The notes below the pieces were generated by a model that made no database searches, was not told the DNA's origin, and saw only the letters and a program-made list of their open reading frames with translations. From Anaerolineae bacterium (GTDB taxonomy: Bacteria > Chloroflexota > Anaerolineae > Aggregatilineales > J027), in contig JAIOHL010000162.1 in NCBI GenBank assembly GCA_019913005.1, forward strand, positions 62,001 to 126,000: a stretch of DNA of 64,000 bases. The letters run 5' to 3'. Shown in pieces: positions 1 through 9,196 of this stretch; within the stretch, counting starts at the first letter, position 1; each line of letters starts with the position of its first letter. Position numbers and translations under genes: made by a program.

Positions 1-55
1 CGTCTCGGCTGCCCAACCAACCCACTTGAATTAACGCGACCCGGATCGCTTGCAT
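1..55 (-). CDS. Nitrilase-family amidohydrolase, N-terminus only (probable N-carbamoylputrescine amidase)
   Basis: Only the first 18 codons lie in the window, reading MQAIRVALIQVGWLGSRD, and the gene runs off the left edge. A GGAGG ribosome site at 66-70 precedes the ATG by ten bases. The start pattern (basic residue, then VALIQ) is the first beta strand of carbon-nitrogen hydrolases. The gene is divergent from an agmatine deiminase remnant, the usual partner of N-carbamoylputrescine amidase (AguB) in making putrescine from agmatine. That pairing, rather than the short sequence, supports the specific name. Other nitrilase-family members remain possible. Confidence 0.5.
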   Translation of the reverse strand, partial: MQAIRVALIQVGWLGSRD

Positions 56-134
56 CAATGTTTTTCCTCCTGACCATAGCGATAATCTTTGAGCGTATGT
101 TATTGTAGCGTATTCTTCCACATCACGAGGTTTT

Positions 135-2223
<2,089 letters not shown>

Positions 2224-2365
2224 TCTGGCTTTTCCTAATCGTAACCCTAGTATGAACACGATTTTAGCGTTGATAGGGATAGCCAAACAAGACGATTTTG
2301 GTACAATCGCATGTGACATCTATCCTTTGTGTTTTGTCGTTGGATAAAGATAAGGTGAATTAAAA

Positions 2366-3181
2366 GTGAACCGAAATTTATTGGCCGTCATGCTGACTTT
2401 GCTGGCGGCATTTCTTTTGTCCTGTAGTAAAGGCAACGACGACGACCACACCACCGCCCCTAAACGTACTCCCACAACTATTCCACCAACGCCTATTCGC
2501 TCGTTAACCCGCAATTCGGATTGGTCGCCCGTTATCGAAGAGATTGATGGGGTTGAAATGGTACTCGTCCCCCCCGGTTGTTTCATTATGGGCAATGAAC
2601 AAGGCCGACGTGATGAATCTCCGGCTCATCCCGTTTGTTTTGACTATGCCTTCTGGTTAGATCGCTATGAAGTGACCACTGCCCAATATGGCTCGACGGG
2701 CAACGGCCAACGACCCAATCAGCCCCGCGAAAATATTCTGTGGACAGAAGCCCGCGATTTCTGTGCCAGTCGTGGTGGCCGATTGCCTACCGAGGCGGAA
2801 TGGGAATATGCTGCACGTGGCCCGGACAATCTGATCTATCCTTGGGGCAATACCATGATTGACGAAAACTTGGTATATGACCGAACCCTCATGAACGAAA
2901 CCGCCGATGTGGGTAGTCGCGCTAATGGGGTGTCGTGGGTTGGGGCCTATGACATGGCGGGGAATGTTTGGGAGTGGGTCAGCAGCATTCACCGTCCCTA
3001 TCCCTATGACGCCAATGATGGCCGCGAGGATATGAGCGACACGACCAGCCAGCGGGTTTATCGCGGTGGAATTCGCAGCTATATTGATTTCGCCGCCGCC
3101 GTGACAACACGTTTCAAATTTCCGCCAGATCGGCGGGATTGGTTCGTCGGTTTCCGCTGCGCCCGATCCATTGAGGAGTAA
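2366..3181 (+). CDS. SUMF1/FGE-like domain lipoprotein
   Basis: 271 residues, GTG start with AAGGTG upstream. A lipoprotein signal ends in LLSC, with Cys20 as the predicted lipidated residue, followed by a low-complexity Thr/Pro linker. The rest is a formylglycine-generating-enzyme fold (residues 55-268): VLVPPGCFIMGNEQG, RLPTEAEWEYAARG, YDMAGNVWEWVSS and FVGFRCARS. True FGE enzymes carry a copper-binding Cys pair in the segment before GFRCA. Here that segment (SYIDFAAAVTTRFKFPPD) has no Cys, so sulfatase activation is unlikely. A binding or accessory role at the cell surface is more plausible. It ends two bases before the SGNH hydrolase gene, so the two are probably co-transcribed. Confidence 0.8.
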   Translation: MNRNLLAVMLTLLAAFLLSCSKGNDDDHTTAPKRTPTTIPPTPIRSLTRNSDWSPVIEEIDGVEMVLVPPGCFIMGNEQGRRDESPAHPVCFDYAFWLDRYEVTTAQYGSTGNGQRPNQPRENILWTEARDFCASRGGRLPTEAEWEYAARGPDNLIYPWGNTMIDENLVYDRTLMNETADVGSRANGVSWVGAYDMAGNVWEWVSSIHRPYPYDANDGREDMSDTTSQRVYRGGIRSYIDFAAAVTTRFKFPPDRRDWFVGFRCARSIEE

Positions 3182-3183
3182 AC

Positions 3184-4425
3184 GTGACGACGGACAACAT
3201 CGAAAACACTGTTCTCCTGACTACCGTTGAGCAAAAAAAGGGAGGTAAACTGCGTTCGATCCTGAGTGGGCTTATCCTAACCTTCTTCAGCCTCGCCTTT
3301 AGTGTGCTGATGATTGAGATATTTGTACGGGTTGGCTTTGATTCGCTACCGCCTTCAATGCAGGGCGATATTCAGCACGTCCGACGTGTCCCGTGGGATA
3401 AGGAGCGCTTGGTACAGGAGTTCCCGTTCGTCATTGATAACAAATTCCAAGCACGGCTTGACCCCGGCATCAAAAATTATCCCATTCACTGGCGCGACGC
3501 TAAATTCACCTTTAGTACGGGTACGGTCTGGGAAGGGCATGTCGTGGGTTTAAGAACCGATGGCCCCCGTTGGCCCCTCCAGATTTTGGCATTTGGGGAC
3601 TCGTTTACCTTTTGCTGGACAGAGGTGAATGATTGCTGGGTACAGCGTCTCCAAAATGACTATGGCTGGAACTCGGTCAATGCAGGGCTGGCAGGCACAG
3701 GCTCAACCGGGCAGTTGGCACTGATTGAGGATATTGGCCCGCCGCTTGACCCCAAACTGGTTATCTGGCAATGGTATCCCAATGATCTGTCCGACGACTA
3801 TGTGCTCGCCCAAATTCAAGACAAGACCGATACCCTCGCTGGCGCACCCGGCCCCGAACCGGTACCCGATGCCAAAGGGTTAGCCCAATATTCAGCCGTC
3901 TATACCCTCCTGAAAAAATGGCTTGATCCGCCTAAATCCACTAGCCCCTATAAACACTATGTGACCCGTGAGGTCAACGGGCGCGAGATGCTCGTCGCTA
4001 CCAATGAATATACCTCGCCGTTTAGTCTAACCTACCCGCTGGTGCAATATGGCTGGGAACGCAATGTAGAGGCGCATGAAACTGGGACAGAGTTTATTCA
4101 GGAAGAGATAGGCGCTGAGATGGTTTTGGTGCTGCTGCCAACCAAAGAAGAAGCCTATGCCGAATATTTGGTGGATGATTTAGGCGAGGAGTATATCCAA
4201 CAAATTGGCGAAAGTCGCCGGATGTTGATGGCACTGTGTGAGGAAAAGGGCTGGAGCTGCATTGATATGCTACCGATTTTCCAAGAGGCTATCCACAATG
4301 GCGAGACGATTTATTATGCGCTGGATTTCCATCTTGATGCGTCGGGAAACAAACTCCTCGCCGAAACCCTGCGTGATTACATTATCGAAAATGGTCTTTT
4401 GGATGCCCCCAATAACCTAAAATAA
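3184..4425 (+). CDS. Membrane-anchored SGNH/GDSL-like hydrolase
   Basis: 413 residues, GTG start. An N-terminal membrane anchor (about residues 27-46) precedes an SGNH hydrolase fold facing outward. Block I is AFGDSFTFCW with the nucleophilic Ser near 140. A central WQWYPNDLSDD resembles block III, with Asn in the oxyanion position. LDFHLDASGNKLLAE near 380-395 is the C-terminal DxxH-type block. Such proteins in polysaccharide loci often add or remove acetyl groups. It directly follows the SUMF1-like gene and converges on the carbamoyltransferase operon, sharing its terminator. SGNH proteins often travel with NodU-type carbamoyltransferases, so a joint role in surface-glycan decoration is an inference. 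Confidence 0.75.
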   Translation: MTTDNIENTVLLTTVEQKKGGKLRSILSGLILTFFSLAFSVLMIEIFVRVGFDSLPPSMQGDIQHVRRVPWDKERLVQEFPFVIDNKFQARLDPGIKNYPIHWRDAKFTFSTGTVWEGHVVGLRTDGPRWPLQILAFGDSFTFCWTEVNDCWVQRLQNDYGWNSVNAGLAGTGSTGQLALIEDIGPPLDPKLVIWQWYPNDLSDDYVLAQIQDKTDTLAGAPGPEPVPDAKGLAQYSAVYTLLKKWLDPPKSTSPYKHYVTREVNGREMLVATNEYTSPFSLTYPLVQYGWERNVEAHETGTEFIQEEIGAEMVLVLLPTKEEAYAEYLVDDLGEEYIQQIGESRRMLMALCEEKGWSCIDMLPIFQEAIHNGETIYYALDFHLDASGNKLLAETLRDYIIENGLLDAPNNLK

Positions 4426-4450
4426 AAAGGACGAGTTTACAGGCTCGTCC
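4421..4450 (-). terminator. Intrinsic terminator shared by convergent genes
   Basis: GGACGAG (4429-4435) pairs perfectly with CTCGTCC (4444-4450) around an eight-base loop. Read on the minus strand, the stem is followed by TTTTTATTTT, a classic terminator for the carbamoyltransferase operon. On the plus strand the tail is TCCTATAT, so stopping of the SGNH transcript would be weaker. Confidence 0.85.
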
Positions 4451-4462
4451 TCCTATATAGCT

Positions 4463-4813
4463 TTACAACCCCGACGTGCGGGCATCCTCAGCCGTCCAAC
4501 CACGATCCAATTTAGTATCACGGACGGGTCGCGCCTGCTTTTCAAAGATAGCGAAAATCATCAGCACACCCAAGCTACCAAAAATTAGCGCGAGAGCCAG
4601 CGGGAATAAGGTTTTTAAACCCACCCCCACAATCACTCCGGTCAAAATTGTCGGTGGCGTAGCGACATACATTCCCGACGCCAGCAAATGCAGCGACTTG
4701 GAAGGTGTCCCCCCATAGATTTTTTCGCGGCGAATGGAGCTACGAGCGGTCAGTGGGCCAACAATCAGCCCAAAAACCAACCCGACCAACAACATTATCT
4801 CAAAATCAGTCAT
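4463..4813 (-). CDS. Small polytopic membrane protein of carbamoyltransferase operon
   Basis: 116 residues. Three hydrophobic segments are visible: IMLLVGLVFGLIVGPL (about 6-21), a segment around 50-75 including TGVIVGVGL, and LALALIFGSLGVLMIFAIF (about 75-93). The C-terminal tail is charged and cytoplasmic-looking. I do not recognise a family. The ATG at 4813 has CAGGAG eight bases upstream, which favours it over a longer reading that would overlap the previous gene. It is the last gene of the operon, and its start lies 13 bases past the stop of the DUF5989-like gene. Function unknown; probably a membrane partner of the carbamoyltransferase system. Confidence 0.7.
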   Translation of the reverse strand: MTDFEIMLLVGLVFGLIVGPLTARSSIRREKIYGGTPSKSLHLLASGMYVATPPTILTGVIVGVGLKTLFPLALALIFGSLGVLMIFAIFEKQARPVRDTKLDRGWTAEDARTSGL

Positions 4814-4826
4814 GGGTGGCTCCTGT

Positions 4827-4997
4827 TTACCACAGCGAATAGATGAATGGGGCGGCGCCACTGGAACTACTGAGAACAATCAAGACAGCAAACAGCAATA
4901 AGGTCACCACCATCGGAATTAGCCAATAGAGTTTACGCCGCCATAGAAAGCGCAGCATTTCACTCAACACACCCATCCTAAGTAAAAAATCTCGCAT
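4827..4997 (-). CDS. DUF5989-type 56-residue membrane protein
   Basis: 56 residues, beginning MRDFLLRMGVLSEMLRFLWR and ending FIYSLW. The pattern is an N-terminal amphipathic stretch, an RRK-Y-W motif, one transmembrane helix (about residues 24-43) and a Ser-rich turn followed by APFIYSLW. This is the layout I associate with DUF5989 proteins, found next to NodU/CmcH-type carbamoyltransferases. GAGGG lies four bases before the ATG. The gene sits between the carbamoyltransferase (stop 17 bases upstream of this start) and the 116-residue membrane protein, in the same orientation. Its size makes it easy to miss. Biochemical role unknown. Confidence 0.8.
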   Translation of the reverse strand: MRDFLLRMGVLSEMLRFLWRRKLYWLIPMVVTLLLFAVLIVLSSSSGAAPFIYSLW

Positions 4998-5013
4998 AAT
5001 AGCCCTCGGATAA

Positions 5014-6816
5014 TCACTTACGAATCAGATAGGAACCCAGTACCAGCATGTCAATATCGCTGTTGCGGAAGGTGTTAAACGCCTCACGTGGGGTGTTGAC
5101 AATCGGCTCACCCCGCAAATTAAATGACGTATTCAAGACCACCGGCACGCCTGTAATCTGCCCAAAGCGCTCGATAATCCCGTAATAAATCGGATTAGTT
5201 TCGCGTTCGATGGTCTGCAAACGCCCTGTGCCCATATGGGAGACCGCCGCAATTTTATCTTGCATATCCGGCTTGACCGGGCTGACCATCAACATATAAC
5301 GGGGCGCTTCGTGTTTTTCGACATCGGGGTAATCAAAATATTCGGCGGCGCGGTCACGCAAAATCACCGGGGCAAAAGGACGGAAAGGTTCACGGAACTT
5401 AATCTTGGTATTCACGACTTCCTTCATCGCCTCGTCGCGGGGATCAGCCAAAATACTGCGGTTGCCTAATGCACGTGGCCCCCATTCAAAAGCGCCTTGA
5501 TGCAACCCAATAACTTTACGTTGAGTCAAAGATTCAGCCACCACATCCATCAGTTTTTCGGGCTGGCCCTCAAACGACTCATAGGTAATGTCATTCGATT
5601 CCATAAACTGACGGCATTCCGCATCACTATAGGCTTGGCCCCAATAGGCGTGGGGCATCACCCAGTTGCGCGGCTTTTGCAGCACCAGATGGTAGGCCCA
5701 CAATGCCGCCCCCAATGCGCCGCCATCGTCCCCCGCCGCAGGCTGAATGTAGATTTCTTCAAAGGGAGTCTCAGCGAGAATGCGATAGTTGGCGCGAGTA
5801 TTCAACGCGACCCCGCCCGCCATGACAAGTTTTTTCATGCCCGTCTTTTGGTGCAGATAATTGGCAATGGCGATTAACACATCTTCCGTAACCTGCTGGA
5901 TGCTGGCAGCAACATCGGCATAATGCTGGTTACGATCCATCGCCGCTTTTTCACCAGCCCGTTCGGGATTCGTCGCCATTGTGAAGAAATCATCTTCGGC
6001 GGGGCGGGGCTCGCCAAACAAACCCAAGAATTTATTATTAAAACTCTGCTTGGTGGAGTAGGAAAAGGCGAAATAATCTAAGTTGAGGCGGAAGCTGCCA
6101 TCCTGAGGGTTGTAACGGAAAATCTTTTCCATTTTGTCCATGTAGCGGGGTGTACCATAGGGAGCCATGCCCATCACTTTGTATTCGCCATTATTGACAC
6201 GAAAGCCCAAAAAGGCCGTGAACGTCGAATAAAGCAGGCCAATCGAATGGGGGAATCGCTCTTCACTGAAAAGATTAATTTCGTTGCGGGTCGGCTTGCC
6301 GTTTTCGGCGGTGTCGCCTTCCCAGTAGCTAGTAGCCGTGCCCAGTGTAGTTGTTGTCCATTCACCCACACCATCTACAGTTAAGACGGCTGCTTCTTTA
6401 AAGGGACTAGCAAAAAAGGCACTGGCGGCATGGCTCATGTGGTGGTCGCAAAAGAGAATCTTGTCGTGATGAATTCCGACATCTTTGGTGATAATGCTCT
6501 TGACCCACAGCTTTTCTTTTAGCCATACCAGCATAGACTCGCTCCACAAATTGACCGATTGAGGAAACGTGTTCAGGGTGGTTAGCAAAATACGCTCAAA
6601 TTTTTGCAGAGGCTTTTCATAAAATACGGCGTAATCGAGGTCTTTCCCCGTGATGCCCGCTTGCTTAAGGCAAAATTCAATTGCTTGGATGGGAAAGTCA
6701 TTATCATGCTTTTTACGTGAGAAGCGCTCTTCCATCGCCGCCGCGACAATCTGACCATCTTTAATCAGGGCCGCCGCCGCATCGTGATAAAAACAGGAGA
6801 TGCCTAAAATATACAT
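5014..6816 (-). CDS. Carbamoyltransferase, NodU/CmcH/TobZ family
   Basis: 600 residues, the normal length. The N-terminal Kae1-like half starts YILGISCFYHDAAAALIKDG and carries EERFSRKKHD, HHMSHAASAFFASPF, VMAGGVALNTRANY and GDDGGALGAALWAYH, covering the metal, nucleotide and carbamoyl-adenylate sites. The C-terminal half has WGPRALGNRSILADPRD, REPFRPFAPVI and NTSFNLRGEPIVNTP. The enzyme transfers carbamoyl from carbamoyl phosphate, through carbamoyl-AMP, to a hydroxyl group; the acceptor here is unknown. The neighbouring small membrane proteins and SGNH hydrolase suggest a cell-envelope sugar or lipid rather than an antibiotic. It follows the 81-residue membrane protein by three bases. Confidence 0.92.
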   Translation of the reverse strand: MYILGISCFYHDAAAALIKDGQIVAAAMEERFSRKKHDNDFPIQAIEFCLKQAGITGKDLDYAVFYEKPLQKFERILLTTLNTFPQSVNLWSESMLVWLKEKLWVKSIITKDVGIHHDKILFCDHHMSHAASAFFASPFKEAAVLTVDGVGEWTTTTLGTATSYWEGDTAENGKPTRNEINLFSEERFPHSIGLLYSTFTAFLGFRVNNGEYKVMGMAPYGTPRYMDKMEKIFRYNPQDGSFRLNLDYFAFSYSTKQSFNNKFLGLFGEPRPAEDDFFTMATNPERAGEKAAMDRNQHYADVAASIQQVTEDVLIAIANYLHQKTGMKKLVMAGGVALNTRANYRILAETPFEEIYIQPAAGDDGGALGAALWAYHLVLQKPRNWVMPHAYWGQAYSDAECRQFMESNDITYESFEGQPEKLMDVVAESLTQRKVIGLHQGAFEWGPRALGNRSILADPRDEAMKEVVNTKIKFREPFRPFAPVILRDRAAEYFDYPDVEKHEAPRYMLMVSPVKPDMQDKIAAVSHMGTGRLQTIERETNPIYYGIIERFGQITGVPVVLNTSFNLRGEPIVNTPREAFNTFRNSDIDMLVLGSYLIRK

Positions 6817-6819
6817 ACC

Positions 6820-7065
6820 TTATCCTTGCTGGCGTGCCGTATCTAAGCCTTCGGGGAGAGGAGGGCGATCTAACCAAGCCGGTTGTGGATTACGCCGACG
6901 AAGGGGGTCCGTCAACAAACGGGAACCGATGCCAAACGGCACAACGATGGTGAAGTAAAAGACGGTAACGATGACTCGTCCCTGTACCTCACCTATAATT
7001 TTTCCAATGAGGTTGAACCGCGCCCACGCGATTCGCCAAATTTCGATCAAGTGACCTCTCAACAT
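6820..7065 (-). CDS. Small membrane protein upstream of carbamoyltransferase
   Basis: 81 residues from the ATG at 7065. A TTG at 7050 is an alternative start, with GAGAGG in good position, and would give 76 residues. An amphipathic N-terminus (IEIWRIAWARFNLIGKIIGE) precedes one transmembrane segment (VIVTVFYFTIVVPFGIGSRL, about 31-50). A charged tail follows with DPLRR and WLDRPPLPEGLDTARQQG. Short proteins with this plan commonly sit directly before SxtI/NodU-type carbamoyltransferases; I know no functional data. It is the first gene of the four-gene minus-strand operon. Confidence 0.75.
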   Translation of the reverse strand: MLRGHLIEIWRIAWARFNLIGKIIGEVQGRVIVTVFYFTIVVPFGIGSRLLTDPLRRRNPQPAWLDRPPLPEGLDTARQQG

Positions 7066-7113
7066 CCCTAGTCCAATAAATCCGGTGTAGTATAGCCGAG
7101 GGCTAGATACCCA

Positions 7114-9195
7114 TCAAGATAAGGGTTGGGTATCCTGTAATGAATCGCCAATCAAACGACGTGGTGTAATCCGATACAACTCGACCTGTTGATTAATCGA
7201 ACCTGCACCGGGATAAAAATAGGGCAGAAAAAATGCCCCGATGAGGGTGGCATCATAACGCAATTGGGTCAATTCCAATGGCGCCTCCATTTCATACCCG
7301 TCCCGTAAGAGATAAACCGGATAGCCGGATTCAAGCGCCGCACCGACGAATTTGAGCCATTCCTCATCTGTCCATTCATAGGGTCGTACAGTTTCTCGGT
7401 GGGCATACAGACTGACCGGTCCACTATTTAATGAGACGGCAACAATCGCATCGGGTGGGGTATTCGCTTCCAACTTATCAAGGGCGTCCCGCTGTTCAAC
7501 CGTCAATAACCCAAAGGTATTGAAGGAGGGGATAATTGCCAAACGAATCGCGGCATCGGTTCGTAACCAGATTAAGCTGACAATCCCAAAGGCAACCGCA
7601 ACCCTGCCGAACGTCTGATATTTTGATACCCGCGCCGCCTGATAGAGCATATCTATAATTCCAACCCCGGCGATTAAAACCAGTATTGGGAATTGCGGGA
7701 GCAAATCTCGCAGGCGCAGTGCTGCATAAAAGAGGTGGAAAACGGTAATAACTACTCCCCAAACCAATAGGACAACCGTCTCCCGATGAAAACTCGTCCA
7801 CAGACGCACCGCCCCCCACAACAAAAACGGCGATAAATAATAAAATTCACGGCCTGACAGCAGGGCACGCAGCATCGCTTCAGCGGTATCAGGCACATAA
7901 CGGATATGGAATAGACCCAATTCTTTAGACCCCACCTCGAAGGGGCCACCAAAGGCTGTATTATGATACCACAGTACCGGAAGGGCCATTAATGCCGCCG
8001 CTCCGCCAAACCACAAAATGGCTTCAATTAGTTTTCGTTTGGAACGGGTCTCCCAATAATCCAAAACAAACAGCAATAACACTGCTGGGCCAATCAATAC
8101 TTGGGTATAACGCACGGCGAAAGCGACCCCAAGACAGATGCCAGCGAGGGCCGCAAAGAGGTTGGTCCGGCCACGTAGGGCACGGAAGGCCAATACAAAC
8201 GTCAGAACGGTGAAAACCTGCGCAGGAATATCTGCCATCGGTACGACGAGACGCTCGGTTTGCTGAAAGGAGGTCGCCAAGATAATCGCCGCGACACCTG
8301 CCACCAACCAACGCTTTTCGACAGGCCAGCGACGCAAGATTTCATTGCAGAACAGGGCCGTCACCAATAATGTCAAAATACCCATCAGTGGCGTAAACAA
8401 ATACAACACGGACTCGCCGCCGATGGCATATCCTAATCCCATCAACACGGAATATCCCACCGGCCAAACCGTCGCAGATTGACCCGTCTCGGAATCGGGC
8501 GATAAATAGCCAACATGCGCTAATGGGCCAAGCGGCAAATCGTGAGCGGCAGCAAAGTGGGCAAGGTCAAAGGTGTGGCGCGGCGTTTGATGGTTGCCGA
8601 AATCTACCGCCATCTGGATATAGGCAAAGGGGTCACTAGCGGTTGCGCCGTGTGCCCGAATGGTCAAATAGACTCGTCCGGCCCATAAAATAGCTGTGCC
8701 GATGAGAACAACTGCCGCCGCTTGCCACAGCCATTTTCGAGGTTTACCCAACGCCTGTGCCGTCAGCGGTAATTGAGCCAACAGCACCCATACGCCACAG
8801 ATGACCATCGCCACATTCAGATCAAGCCGCTGACCCCATGGCTCCGGCACGGTCAACGATCCAGTGCTGTGATTTTGTAGGTGCTCACTGACGGCTAAGA
8901 ACACCCGCACTGCTGCCATTAAATACACGATGGTCAGAGGAGCAAGGCTTTCGATGAATGCGCCCTGTATCCTGCGCTGCTTGACATAAATCACCAGTGG
9001 TTGTAAGGCGAATAGGAGGATTGTTATGAGCCAAAACGGACGCCGACTCAATTCCACCACACCGAGCAATCCAATGAGGTACATCCCCACCAAACCACCC
9101 ATTATAATTTTGGGTATGGAAGGGGCATGTAAATTACTTTGCAGCAGTAACGCCCGAATGTGCCGCTGAATCAGTTGCGTGAAAATGTGTATCAT
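7114..9195 (-). CDS. GT39-like polytopic membrane glycosyltransferase
   Basis: 693 residues with roughly a dozen hydrophobic segments (for example MGGLVGMYLIGLLGVVEL and LVAGVAAIILATSF). It has the general plan of dolichyl-phosphate-mannose mannosyltransferase and ArnT-like (GT-C) enzymes: multiple helices, then a soluble C-terminal domain from about residue 560. The extracytoplasmic loop after the first helices contains DPFAYIQMAVDFGN, in the place of the acidic catalytic loop of GT-C enzymes. It probably transfers a sugar from a lipid carrier to an unknown acceptor. Its start follows the stop of the upstream propeller gene by one base, so the pair is probably co-transcribed. Confidence 0.65.
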   Translation of the reverse strand: MIHIFTQLIQRHIRALLLQSNLHAPSIPKIIMGGLVGMYLIGLLGVVELSRRPFWLITILLFALQPLVIYVKQRRIQGAFIESLAPLTIVYLMAAVRVFLAVSEHLQNHSTGSLTVPEPWGQRLDLNVAMVICGVWVLLAQLPLTAQALGKPRKWLWQAAAVVLIGTAILWAGRVYLTIRAHGATASDPFAYIQMAVDFGNHQTPRHTFDLAHFAAAHDLPLGPLAHVGYLSPDSETGQSATVWPVGYSVLMGLGYAIGGESVLYLFTPLMGILTLLVTALFCNEILRRWPVEKRWLVAGVAAIILATSFQQTERLVVPMADIPAQVFTVLTFVLAFRALRGRTNLFAALAGICLGVAFAVRYTQVLIGPAVLLLFVLDYWETRSKRKLIEAILWFGGAAALMALPVLWYHNTAFGGPFEVGSKELGLFHIRYVPDTAEAMLRALLSGREFYYLSPFLLWGAVRLWTSFHRETVVLLVWGVVITVFHLFYAALRLRDLLPQFPILVLIAGVGIIDMLYQAARVSKYQTFGRVAVAFGIVSLIWLRTDAAIRLAIIPSFNTFGLLTVEQRDALDKLEANTPPDAIVAVSLNSGPVSLYAHRETVRPYEWTDEEWLKFVGAALESGYPVYLLRDGYEMEAPLELTQLRYDATLIGAFFLPYFYPGAGSINQQVELYRITPRRLIGDSLQDTQPLS

Positions 9196-9196
9196 T

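Noticed and set aside
2224-2319. 32-residue N-terminal extension of the sugar dehydrogenase-like protein
   Set aside because: It would sit in front of a good signal peptide, and the internal ATG has the better ribosome site.
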